A stretch of 64,000 bases of DNA from Gambelia wislizenii. Lineage: Eukaryota > Chordata > Lepidosauria > Squamata > Crotaphytidae. A program made the position numbers and the translations under genes. Under the pieces are notes generated by a model, which was given only the letters and a program-made list of their open reading frames with translations, was not told where the DNA came from and searched no databases. The stretch covers positions 221,577,001-221,641,000 of the forward strand of contig JAUMIR010000004.1 in assembly GCA_030847615.1 (NCBI GenBank), read 5' to 3'. Shown here one piece after another: positions 30,702-40,849 of this stretch; the stretch's first letter is position 1, and every line of letters begins with the position of its first letter.

Positions 30702-31250
30702 ATAATATGTGAATGAAATTGCCCTTAAAACTATTAAAAAAAAAGTTTGGAGCAGTATGGTGAAAAATTATCCAAACCTTGGGGTGAGTTGTTTCTCTCA
30801 GACAGCTCATTACATGATAGAAATTTCTGAGCGGAATAATTGAAAGGAGGCTTGTGGTAGTGATAACATATTACTAACTTGCCTGACCCTGAAGATCAGC
30901 TGGTGAGGCCATGATTTCTGGTTTGTCTTCACTGGAAGTCTGGCCTGTAGTTCCATTCACAGGGTCTTCTAGGTGACAGAAGTACAGCAGTGGAATTTCC
31001 TCAGTGGGGAGACAGGATACATTTCCCAAACCCAACTGTTTAGATGAGCTCTGACAATTTTCTTTATTCAGATAGGCATTTGATGTATGATTTTTTTTTG
31101 CTAATGTAACTATTTTGTTTTAGATGGTAAACCTAACAGTATTTTAGAGTAAACTTTAATTGTTTTAATATTATTATTGTTGTCCAATACACATGCACTA
31201 CATAGCAGGGTAGCTATGAACAGAAACAATTTGTCTTCTATGATTCTGTT
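30702..31250. other. no gene or recognised repeat
   Basis: AT-rich; CTTTCAT/GACAG-type short motifs only. Confidence 0.4.
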
Positions 31251-31253
31251 ACC

Positions 31254-32163
31254 TGAATTGGTGGGGTCCATGGGGACCCACTCGTGACACTAAAATTACA
31301 ATATTATTTCGGGGAATTGTAATTAGCTCAAAGTTATGGCTGCAAGAGATTGGCTAACTTGTGGGACCTTTGCACTTGTGCTTACCGGTACTCACTACAG
31401 AGACTCAAAATTAAAGTAAAATAAAATGGTTTTTATTGGAAAACAAACATGGAAGCATTCACACGCATGCTCACAAGAACTACACAAGGCTAATGAAGAG
31501 TTAAAAGGTAGAAAGATTGGACACAAGAAAATATTCATGGAAGCGTGGCTGTTATTTACCAGTCCTGAAGAGCAGAGTTTCGGGCAGCGAAGAAGACTCA
31601 GACTTGGAGCTGAGGGTAAGACAGCAAACCAGCAAAATGATGGTGTCAGAAGAACTGTGCGCACTTGGCTATTGTCTAGGGACCAATATTTACACCCAAT
31701 TTCAACATTTTGAAGGGATGTTTGCATGTAAAACAATGCTTGGATGGGTTTCCCATAGTTAAACAAAGTGAACCGTGACTTTGCTCATTGTCGTTAATAG
31801 CTGAGATATTAAGGTTGATGAGTTTATGGCAGCCTCCTCATTGTGGGAGAGGGTAGGTGCGGGGAAAGACATATTGTGAATAATGGGGGTTCTGGTCACT
31901 GTTTGTTTTGGAGCATGACCCACTGCCAAGAGTGTCCAAGAGGGGATTAGCACATTCCACCTTGATGACTCTGATACTAAGGGGCTCTGCTTAATCCTGT
32001 CTTGGGCATGTCTTTTGGGAATTTCCAAGACATCTTGGTTAGGTCCTGAGTGACCTTCACTTGAACCTACTTTTGGTCTGCCCTGGTCTACCTAGACCTC
32101 ATGAAATGTTCAATGTTGCCAAATTATGAAATATTGGAGGGAGGGGTGTAAAGCATGGTAACA
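31254..32163 (-). mobile_element. LTR-like element, copy 1 (about 910 bp)
   Basis: Homologous to the split element at 35985-37908. Shared landmarks in order: GGGTC...GACCC near the left end, ACCTTTGCACTTGTG and TACCGGTACT (31368-31392), ACACAAGGCTAATGAAGAG (31484-31502), CAGTCCTGAAGAGCAGAG (31560-31577), CAGCAAACCAGCAA, and TTGCCAAATTATGAAATATT (32116-32135) near the right end. On the minus strand CCAATAAAA lies about 170 bp from the end, as a polyadenylation signal would in an LTR. No coding frame. Target duplication unclear. Confidence 0.45.
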
Positions 32164-32299
32164 ATTCCACCTAGCATGGATTCTTGATGGATTCTGTAAT
32201 CAGAAGGAAAGTGTTGAAAATATATATATTTCATTCAGAGTCCAAGTATGGGGGTAAGTACATCAGTAATTTAACATCAATTCCTGATATAAACATGCA

Positions 32300-32700
32300 A
32301 GTGTTGGAAACCAAACCTGATGAGGAACAGATTTTGGATCTGGGTATATCTTGCTGGGACTGAGAGATGACATGATAGCAATCTTTAAATATCTGAAGGG
32401 ATGTTAAGAAGAAGATGGGGCCAGGCTTGTTTTCTTCTGCTTTGAAGAATAAGACACAAACCAGTGGATTCAAACTAGAAGAAAAAAAAGTATTTCACTT
32501 AAACATGAGGAAGACCTTCCTGATGGTAAGATCTGTTCAACAGTGGAATAGTCTGCCTTGGAGGATGTTGGACTCTCTTTCTTTGGAGGTTTTTAAACAG
32601 ATGTCAGATGGCCATCTCTTAGGAGAGATTTAATTGTATATTCCTTCATGGCAGGGTACTGAATTAGAGGGATCTTGAAGACCCTTCGATTTTAAAAATT
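32300..32700 (+). mobile_element. CR1 LINE 3' end (5'-truncated, decayed)
   Basis: CR1 C-terminal and 3'-end landmarks in order: GAGATGACATGATAGCAATC, TTTAAATATCTGAAGGGATG, AACATGAGGAAGACCTTCCT, CAGTGGAATAGTCTGCCTTG, TTGGAGGTTTTTAAACAGA, ATGGCCATCTCTTAGGAG. The canonical final ATTCTATG repeats are degraded. An older copy than those at 44.4 and 50.7 kb. Confidence 0.75.
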
Positions 32701-33222
32701 TTATTTACCCTTTCAATATAATGTGAGTAAGCTGAAGTCTGCACTCAAAGGCTCTTCTCAGTTCTCACATGGTTTCTACATGTACAGCTAATCCCTACCA
32801 AACTGAGGAACAATAACTTCAGACAGCAGAGCTATTCTCCATTCTGGAAAGACATACAGTCTGTCAATAAGTCCACTAAACTAACCTTTTGCCCTCAGAT
32901 GCAGTGCAGATCCTATTCCATCACCATTGCTGAAGTAAAAACAGCTGGCTTCTGTACATGGAATGGGGAAGAGCAGGCACATTTTCTCTTCCATTTCAGG
33001 TGGCCAAATGTCTTGGGGTGACCCTGAGCTCTCTGGATTGACATTATGATTGCATCTCCTTGTGGAAGTGTTCTTAGAGGGTCTCCTAAATGTCTGGAGT
33101 AGCTTGGGCTGGGTGTGGGGAAGGAAAGGAGCACAAAGAATGCTAGTAGTAAGAAGACTTCAGCCTAAACATTCATTTTATTCATTCCTTGTTCTTCCTG
33201 TAAACCACGTTGAACAGTTTGT
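32701..33222. other. no gene or recognised repeat
   Basis: Unique-looking sequence. Confidence 0.4.
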
Positions 33223-33226
33223 GTCT

Positions 33227-33768
33227 GGAGATTTTCACACAGGCAATATGTTCCATTGCAGGAACGGAAGAGGGTTGCTGAAAGATATTTCTTTCAGACA
33301 ACGTTAACCCTGTTCTGTTCCCTCAGCGTGGCTGTTCTGTAATCTCCCCGTGATAGAGTATTCATTATTAAACACCTGGTTCCATTTCTGTAATGGATCA
33401 CAGGTGTGCGAACAGGAGCCCCATCCCTGTTCTGGAATGACAGGCACGGGGGAGGAGGCCCATGCTGAGCACTTTCGGCCATGAACGGGACATCCAGGTA
33501 TGTGGGACCCTTCCCCCCCTCCCTGGGTTACTTTTTTTAAAAAAATATATTTTTGCTTTTTGTTTCTTGATTTGACAGCTGGGGGAGTATTTTTGAATTT
33601 CCCTCCTGCTCGTTCTGCATTTACGGCCGGCTGGCAAGGAGTTTGGGAGCCCGTTCCTGCAGTGGAATGGAGATATGTGTGCAAACATTTACCTCCATTC
33701 CATTGCAGGAATGGGAGAGGGGCTTGCAGGACAGAAACGGGGCTTTTGGCCCTGGTGTGAAAATCCCC
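33227..33768 (-). mobile_element. family B miniature transposon, copy B1 (542 bp)
   Basis: Termini GGAGATTTTCACACAGG and GGTGTGAAAATCCCC. Flanks TCT and TAT agree at two of three. It is reversed relative to B2: the core reads GGGACATCCAGGTATGTGGG (33487-33506). A hairpin near the right end pairs TTCCTGCAGTGGAATGGAG with CTCCATTCCATTGCAGGAAT (33652-33710). The minus frames here (163 and 96 codons) have no recognisable domain. Confidence 0.8.
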
Positions 33769-35715
33769 TATGTCAGAGAGAAGGCATGGGTGCAAAGTAG
33801 GAATCCTTCCTCCACATTTTGACTTATAGCCAATGATTTTTAAACTATGAATGAAATGCCATAAAATATTTGTGGTAATAAAGATTTGTTTATTGAAATT
33901 CCATTTTCTATTAAAACAATTGTGTCAGTGTTTCCATGCACTCTGAAAGAATCCTGAGAAAAAGATTTTTCTTTTTAAGGGGTTGCTCTAATTCACCTCA
34001 AATGCTTTCTGTCCCAGTTTCTTCAATGGAAGTGGAATTCAGAGAATGAAAGTTAGCTTTCATGTGGGTCATTGGTCCATGTCACACAGCCTTTCTTGTC
34101 AATTTAAACACTGTACGTAGTTCTAGGTCCACAAAGAATATAGAATTCTCAACCTCAGAAGCCAAAAGCAAAGCTTTCTGAGGGAAGCCTTTTCATTCAT
34201 GATTTCAAAAGATTTTAGGCGACAGATGCGATACAATCACACTCTCTGTGTTAACATATGAACTGGAACCAGAGCTTTACAAATGTAATGAGTCTTGGTT
34301 TGTATTTAGCTTTTGTGCTGAAATTTTCCCAAGCCACTATCAAATGTAGGGTGAGTGGGTGAGAGACCGTGAGAGTAAGGAGTAAGATTATTGTGATTGT
34401 GGTCAGGGCTTCTTTTAAGTGTGAAAGAAAGAATGGTAAACACAACTACCTGGCACAAACCACTCAGTAGAATGGCAAATATCCTGTGATCAGTGGCAGT
34501 GTGTTCTAAGGGCCCATAGGCAGGGCTTGGAAGAGTTATTTTTTGGATGACATCTCCTAGTGCTGTTGGGGGATTCTGGGAGTAGTCCAGAAAGGGTCTA
34601 TATTACAGGCTACTTTTGGACCTCAAGCTCTGACCTTTCAGCATTATGGACTTCCCTTTTACACACAGAAAGGTAAGTCCAGCTGATGAGAGGGATTCTC
34701 CCTGGACCATGAGGAAGCTTCCTATAACCATAACTGCTCAATTGATTGTGTTCTTCTGTTGGTATGGTTAAAAAGAGGCATGTCAGGGGTGGATCCTGGA
34801 TACCCCTTCTGTACAATGTTGTTTTGCAGACACATTTGCAAGGTTGGAAAGAGGGCAACTCTCGGGCATTCTTTTAATGTGAAGCTGGACACATTTGTGC
34901 AGTAAGAAATAGGTTTCTGTGCAGTTGGCAATATAGACTTTAATCAGGAACAAGGTTATTTTTGAAAAACACACAGATAAGAAAAAGATAAAGTAAAAAA
35001 GTAAAGTGACTACTGTTACCTTTCAGTCTTCATAACCTTATATCAAAAGTATATGTCTAGGTCCAGCTTCATCTCTGTGCCATCTATGGTCTAGTTGATT
35101 CAGATCCCAATGTGTAGCTCCAGTCATTATCAACTCCATCTAGCACTCCTTTTGCACCAGTCAAAGTTCACCAGCATTTGGAAAGTCCTGCTTTTCATTA
35201 CCAGATTTTATAATGGCTTTCATTGTACCATTGCATATACAGTAATTTATCAATGCTGGTTCACTCCACAGTGCCATCGAACTTCAGGGACAGTGCTGCC
35301 AATGTATCTTCACTCAATATTTTGGAGATTAGTGTATTTTTATTATTCCTAGTATACATGAAACTGGCATTAGTGAGTCTAATGAACCCCTGCATATACT
35401 ACAGTTGTGGGGGGGGGGGACCAAAAACAATTTCCCCAGCTTCTGGAGGAGTAGGGCTACAGTGTCGTCTCATTAAGCATGGCCATACAAAAGAATGTGC
35501 AATGCCAGATAGATCGGGGAAAAGCATTTGCTTGGTACCAATTGGTACCTCCTTCCAATTGGAGGATATGGGAAATACATTTTCAACAAACCAACACAAG
35601 TGGAAGTGGGGAGGGGGGGTTTCTGACATATCCTGGCTTGCAGGATCCCAGCTGGGTTCTTCCAACAGGTATTCTTACGCCCTTGCTCCTACCTCAGATG
35701 CCACTGTATATAAGA
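33769..35715. other. no gene; one hAT-like fragment at 34522-34600
   Basis: GGGCTTGGAAGAGTTATTTT then TTGGGGGATTCTGGGAGTAG is half of a common palindromic repeat. A run of 12 G lies at 35409-35420. The plus frame at 35223-35723 (166 codons) shows no domain and crosses the G run, so I do not treat it as coding. Confidence 0.4.
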
Positions 35716-35717
35716 TA

Positions 35718-35984
35718 CTATAATATACTCTAATGCCCTTGGAAACTGTTCAAAAACTTCAGCAGGCTCAGAATGCTATGGCTACATCTGGAGCTGGTTA
35801 TTGGGACCATATAACTCCCTAACTGAAACAGCTTCATTGGCTGCTGGTCTGTTTCTGGGCACAATTCAAAGTGCTAGTTTTGCCCTATGAAGCCCTATAC
35901 AGCTTAGGTCCAGACTATCTGAAAGCCTGTATCACACCATACAAGCCTGCCTAAGTCCTACAATCTTTGGGAGAGGGTATTATT
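35718..35984 (+). mobile_element. L2 LINE 3' region, left piece
   Basis: CTTGGAAACTGTTCAAAAAC, CTGAAACAGCTTCATTGG, TTCTGGGCACAATTCAAAGT and GCCCTATACAGCTTAGG follow the L2 C-terminal order seen at 17.5 kb. It stops at 35984 and resumes at 37909. Confidence 0.7.
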
Positions 35985-36395
35985 TGAAACGCTGAGGGTC
36001 TCTGAAGACCCTCTAATATACTAATATTAATAGCAGGAATTAATGCACTTGACTTGGCAATATGAGAGGTGGGTAACAGCAGGACCTTTCGACTTATGTA
36101 TACTGGTACTAAGGAGGAGGCTCTAAGCCAGAAGGTACAATTAAATTATCTGTATTGGAAAATAATATCATAGCACTCACGCCAACACTCAGGCTTCAAG
36201 CACTCACACAAGGCTAATGAAAATAGTAGGAAGTATTTGGATAGAGGAATAGAGTGAGGGGGTGATGGGTGATATGACACCTGTCCTGTAGAGCAGAGAT
36301 TCCTACTGCAACAGGGTCTCAGAGTTGTATTCTGAGAGTACACAGCAAACCGGCAACATGGAGGGAGGAAGTGGAACTGTGAGCAATTTGATGGT

Positions 36396-37497
36396 GTGAA
36401 GTCAAAGGCTTTCACGGCCAGCATCCATAGGTTTTCTGTGGGGTTTTTTGGGCTGTGAGGCTGTGTTCTGGAATAGTTTCTTTCTGTCATTTTGCCTGCA
36501 TCTGTGGCTGGCGTCCTCAGAGAATGGTTGGGTAGGAGTGTGTGTCGATTTTATATACTGTGAACCCCTGTTGGAGAGGATATGTAAATTTGTGTATTTG
36601 AATGGCTAGTTCCTAGGGTGGGAGGATATGCAAGGAGGATTAGTGTTTGTTTGGCTAATGGTCCATTGTCTGCTGGAAATCCCACTGTCCCTGGGTGAAG
36701 TTCATTTGCATGTGTTGAGTTTTGATTTTAGTGTTTTTCAGGACTGGTAGCCAGATTTTATTTACTTTTACGGTTTCTTCTTTCTTGTTGAAGTTGTCCA
36801 GGTGTTTGTGGATTTCAATAGCTTCTCTGTGCATTCTGACATGATGGTTGTTGGCCTGGTCCAGAATTTCTGTGTTTTTAAATAACATTTTGTGTCCAGG
36901 TTGGTTTATAACATATTCTGCTACGGCTGATTTTTCCGGCTGGCCCAGTCTGCAGTGTCTCTCATGTTCCTTGATTCGTGTTTGCACACCGTGTTTAGTG
37001 GTCCCTATGTAAACTTGTCCACAGCTGCATGGTATGCGGTAAACTCCTGCAGCTGTGAGAGGGTCTCTTTTGTCCTTTGCTGAGCGTAGCATTTCTTGGA
37101 TTTTCTTTGTTGGTCTGTAGATCATTTGGAGGTTGTGTTTCCTCATCAGTTTCCTTATTCCGTCTGTGACTCCTTTGATGTATGGTAAAAATACCTTCCC
37201 TTTGGTGGCTGTTTTTCTTCATTCCTGTGTTTTTTTCTGGGTCTGGCTGCTCTTGTGATGTCTGAGCTGGAGTAACCATTAGCCTGTAGAGCCCAGTTTA
37301 GTTCATCCTCCATGTAGTGCGATTCACATATCCTTTTTTGGATGGTCTACCAAGGTTTTTATTGTGCTTCCTTTTTGTCCTGGGTGATGATTGGAGTTCT
37401 TGTGTAGGTATCTGTCCATGTGTGTGGGTTTTCTGTATACCTTGTGGCCTAACTGTTTGATGGTGTTTTGGGGTGATATTTATATTGAATAATTTCT
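36396..37497 (-). mobile_element. Penelope-like element, 5'-truncated
   Basis: On the minus strand the element starts inside the RT thumb region (GHKVYRKPTHTDRYLHKNSN, near 37397-37456). It passes through a linker (NPHY-like LHGG-TKLGSTG-W with frameshifts, 37240-37330) and the GIY-YIG endonuclease frame (36655-37146), then a 3' UTR ending in CCGTGAAAGCCTTTGACTTC at 36396. The 3' UTR has a TATATAAAATCG segment at about 36548-36559. This arrangement (RT followed by C-terminal GIY-YIG) defines the Penelope class. It inserted into an LTR-like element. Confidence 0.85.
36655..37146 (-). pseudogene. Penelope GIY-YIG endonuclease domain (163 codons open)
   Basis: The frame reads the RT-EN linker (RKHNLQMIYRPTKKIQEMLR), then the domain: GVYRIPCSCGQVYIGTT (the GIY...YIG pair as GVY...YIG), the catalytic arginine in TRIKEHERH, and the trailing HVRMHREAIEIHKH helix. 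The CSCG motif is the Penelope-type addition between GIY and YIG. All core residues appear present and the frame is open across the domain. Upstream is frameshifted and the RT palm is missing, so the fragment cannot transpose. In intact elements this domain nicks target DNA for primed reverse transcription. Confidence 0.85.
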
Positions 37498-37908
37498 TTC
37501 AGGGATAGGAATTGTGAGCAAAATACAATGGTTCTCAGAGGTTCCCAGGCAAAGACAAAGGGTACTCCAGAAGAGTTAACGGTCATTAATCATCAATACT
37601 TTAGGAATTGAATAGGAAACAGGCAAGAGCTATTATTGGAGGGAGCAGGAGAGGAAAATCCCATTTTACAAGCAATAAGGTTTCCTACAATCACTGAGTG
37701 GATTAGGGATTGACTCACCTCCAGGTCAGGAGTCTTACTTGAGAGTGTTTGTTTCCACAGGACCTTTCCTTGGTTTTGCATGAATCCTACCTTGGTGTTA
37801 GGGGGTCCCAGGTTTACCTGTAACAACATGGATGTCCACCTTTGCCAAATTATTAAATATAGCCAATTACGTGATATTCCAAGATGGGGGCTATCAGGAT
37901 ATGAAACA

Positions 37909-38300
37909 AGGTCTTTCTCTCCATTCCACCACCCACCCAGGATTGGCTAGCAAAGGACAAAAGTGAGAGCCTTCTTGGTGGTTGCTCCTAGGCTATGGAA
38001 ATCCCTTCCAAGGGTGGCTGGATCTTTCCCCTCTGTGCTGTCTTTTCATTAGTGGGCAAAGGCCTCCTTGTTTAAACAGGCCTTGATTGACCAGGATGGA
38101 GGGATATGCAGTTGGGTGTGCTGTTCTTAGTATGCAGTGTGTATTTTGTTTGAATTGCTTTAACATTAACATTTTAAAAGTAGTGTTTTAATTGAATATC
38201 TAGGTTAATGCTTTTTAAACCTTTGTACTCATTGTTTTAGATGTTCTGTTTCAATTTATATTGTAAGCCACTTGAAAAAAGTGGGATATGAATCAACCAA
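37909..38300 (+). mobile_element. L2 LINE 3' end, right piece
   Basis: Resumes the L2 at TTTCTCTCC, then GAGAGCCTTCTTGGTGGTTG, CTATGGAAATCCCTTCCAAG, TTTAAACAGGCCTTGATTG and the 3' end TGTAAGCCACTTGAAAAAAG then GGGATATGAATCAACCAACC. Continues 35718-35984. Confidence 0.7.
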
Positions 38301-39309
38301 CCAATCAAGCCTGAGGTGCATCAAGCACAGGAAGTTGATCAGAACCCTATTATTTCCTGGGAGAGCACAGCAGACCTCATTTCCCAGTGATCTGGAGCAC
38401 TCAGAAACTCTTCCGTTTGGGGTGTTGCCATGCCGAAAAGGTAAGGTTTTTGGGCGTGGGGGGTGGCGGCACTGTGAGACATCATTATAACAATGGAGCT
38501 CCATCATAGTTGTTATGGCTGACAATGCAGGATCTCAGCCATAATCAATGAATGGCTGATAGTAAAATCTGTGATAATGATGTTACCACTGATACTGTTA
38601 GCTCTTCCCCCAGACAAGGCAACAGGAGGGTTAAAGTTGTTTGTACCAATTATTGAGTACAAGATCTACACATGATTGCATAAAATTTCCAAAATATGCC
38701 TTCGAGCTTTTATTATTGATGTTGTGCCTTAGGATGTGCACATATGGGTTTAATTGTCTCAATGGTTTTTATTCATTAAATTGCTATGACTTACCTCTCC
38801 CATGTTAGCATTTACAGTTTATGAAAGAGCCCTTTAATTAGAAAATGACTGTATGGATGTTGCTTGTTTACTTTGCAAGCAATATATAATAACACTATCT
38901 CCTACCTTTAAATCCGCCCTCCTAAGACTCCCGGTTTTGCTTTCTCTGAGTAATAGGCAACTGCTGCTGGTGCGTTAAATTGCTTTTTTTTGGGTGACAA
39001 GAGGATAACTGTGAGGGGTATGTTTTCCCCCCTGTTGAAATGCATCCATTTGTTCAGGCAAGGAGTCTGATCCAAAACATACATACTTTTAGTGAGCATT
39101 TTCTGCTAAACTAAGACTGAGTGAGTCTATAAAGGAGGGATTACATTTTCTTTCATGAAGTTCACATTAGCCTAAGGCTGAAACCATGCATGGCAGCAAG
39201 ACAGTTGTGTCTTTAAACCTGGATGTGAACCAATTATAGTGTGTATATTTGTGTGTGTGCGCGTTCCATTTTAAAATAAACAGAGCACACACATAGGAAA
39301 AGTATATCA
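38301..39309. other. no gene; possible conserved block 38740-38900
   Basis: The subregion 38740-38900 is AT-rich and repeat-free with ATTAAATT and TTAATTAG homeodomain-type cores, so a regulatory element is conceivable. A GT tract lies at 39240-39262. No coding sequence. Confidence 0.3.
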
Positions 39310-39317
39310 TTCTGAAC

Positions 39318-39985
39318 TAGGAGTGGGCAGCTTCAGCAGGTCTGTAGGCCAACTTTGCTCTCCTCCGAGACCCCATACACGGCCACAATCATGGCCCCCA
39401 CATCCTGAAGCGGGCCCCCAGGCCAGGATCTTTGGTGGGCCACCTACCTGCTGCTAAGGTTAAGGGCAGTGAGATGTTCTACAGGATTTAGGATAAAAAA
39501 TTAAAATAAGACAGCTTAAATGATGACACCAAAGTAATATTTCTATTTATTTTTTTAAAAACTAAATGGATTTATATAATAAAAATTTACAATGATATCA
39601 TGCCGCCGCCCCCATCCTAATCCTGGGCCCCAGGGCCCCCAGGTTAGAGGCCTGTCAGCACCCCCCTTGTGGGGGCCATGGCAACAATTTAGTGGCAAAT
39701 AATTCCACTGAATGTTAGTGCCAATTGGGTGACACACTGAATCAATTTAAAGCAAACATTGGCTCATTCAGACGTGCTTGTCCCATTTCCTACTGAAGTT
39801 TGGCAACAAATAGCCACAAGACTTTCAAGGCGTGCATAAATAAATAAGTAAGTAAGTAAATTGCTTTAATGGAGTCTTTTGGGGTTGCAGTCAAATTTGG
39901 CCTTGCTGACTATCAATGGTGCAGATGGGGGTAGTGCCTTGCAGACTGCAAAAATGGCCTTGGGACCACATGTTTCCCAGCCCTG
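39318..39985 (+). mobile_element. hAT non-autonomous element (668 bp)
   Basis: Left end TAGGAGTGGGCAGCTTCAG and right end CCACATGTTTCCCAGCCCTG are imperfect inverted repeats of the CAGGGGTGGG type. Flanks TTCTGAAC (39310-39317) and GTCTAAAC (39986-39993) match at six of eight bases, the 8-bp duplication of hAT elements. Interior is non-coding. An internal GTAA/AAAT tetramer run lies at 39839-39860. Confidence 0.55.
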
Positions 39986-39993
39986 GTCTAAAC

Positions 39994-40268
39994 AAGAGAT
40001 GCTGGCCTAAGCCACCACAGAATTGGCTGATATCAGATTTTTCTTATTTCAAAGGGGTGGAATCTGTTGTGCTGTACATGCCCTGGAAAGTTATGGAGAT
40101 ATTTACCTACCAGCATGTGGAAAATATTGTGTTACTTTTGAAATTTCTGGATGATGATGGAAGAGATGCAAAGAAAAGGGGAGGAGTATATTTTTGTGAA
40201 TACAAATACATATTCATATTAGTGTGCCTTGCAGGAAAATGGTACCCTTTTGGTATTATTTTCTTCTC
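39994..40268. other. no gene or recognised repeat
   Basis: A 135-codon plus frame (39916-40323) runs out of the hAT element into family A DNA and has no domain; rejected as coding. Confidence 0.4.
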
Positions 40269-40271
40269 AAA

Positions 40272-40846
40272 GGATTTTATCAGACCACCTTCCATAAATG
40301 TTCTTTTTGCCAGCATATTTTGAACCGTTTTTATGCCGGCAAAAGAACCCCCTTTATCAGACCTACCTCGAGCAGCATTAAAGAGGCAGCCCCAGCTTAA
40401 ATGGAGCATGAACGGAGCTCCATTTACTTTCTGGTTTGAGATCTCAACAATTCTCATGAGAAGACGCAATGTGGCAAAGTTTTAAAATAAAGCAAAATTA
40501 AGACATAAACCATTCACACAAGCACAGAAACACACTTTAAAAGTCCCAAGGAAACTGGGGAGTTTCATAAAAAGAGCGTCCCCTACCTGGCTGTTGTGAT
40601 CTCACCCAGAAGTGTTCTGTCATTGATGCTGTATTCCTGTGAGCACAATGGCATGACGTTTCAAACGCTGGCAATATCGGCAAAAAAGCGCCATGGGAGA
40701 TCTATTGATGGCTTGGCTTGTCAATAAAAAGGAACAGCTTTTGGACAATACATGATCGCAAAAGGATGACATCATATGATATGCGTGCCCTTTCGCATTA
40801 ATTTTGTGTTGTTATGATGCCATATTTGCCTGGTCTGATAAAGTCG
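40272..40846 (+). mobile_element. family A miniature transposon, copy A5 (575 bp)
   Basis: Termini GGATTTTATCAGACC and GGTCTGATAAAGTC plus G (last base changed). Perfect 3-bp duplication AAA (40269-40271; 40847-40849). Sub-terminal hairpin, core CCCTACCTGGCTGTTGTGAT (40580-40599) and the TTGATGGCTTGGCTTGTCAA hairpin are present. Non-coding. Confidence 0.85.
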
Positions 40847-40849
40847 AAA

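Larger units (their letters stand above)
35985..37908 (-). mobile_element. LTR-like element, copy 2, split by a Penelope-like element
   Basis: The left part (35985-36395) and right part (37498-37908) match successive parts of the element at 31254-32163: GACCTTTCGACTTATG and TACTGGTACT, ACACAAGGCTAATGAAA, ACCTGTCCTGTAGAGCAGAG, CAGCAAACCGGCAACATGG, then after the insert TTTGCCAAATTATTAAATAT. Removing the Penelope-like insert leaves about 820 bp, close to copy 1. The element itself interrupts an L2. On the minus strand CCAATACAG stands where copy 1 has CCAATAAAA. Confidence 0.5.

Noticed and set aside
33304..33795. 163-codon minus frame as a transposase
   Set aside because: It lies within a 542-bp miniature element, has no catalytic motif, and B2 does not keep the frame.
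35223..35723. 166-codon plus frame as coding
   Set aside because: It passes through a 12-G run, shows no domain, and overlaps another long frame on the opposite strand.
39916..40323. 135-codon plus frame as a gene
   Set aside because: It begins in an hAT element and ends in family A sequence; no domain and no conservation evidence.
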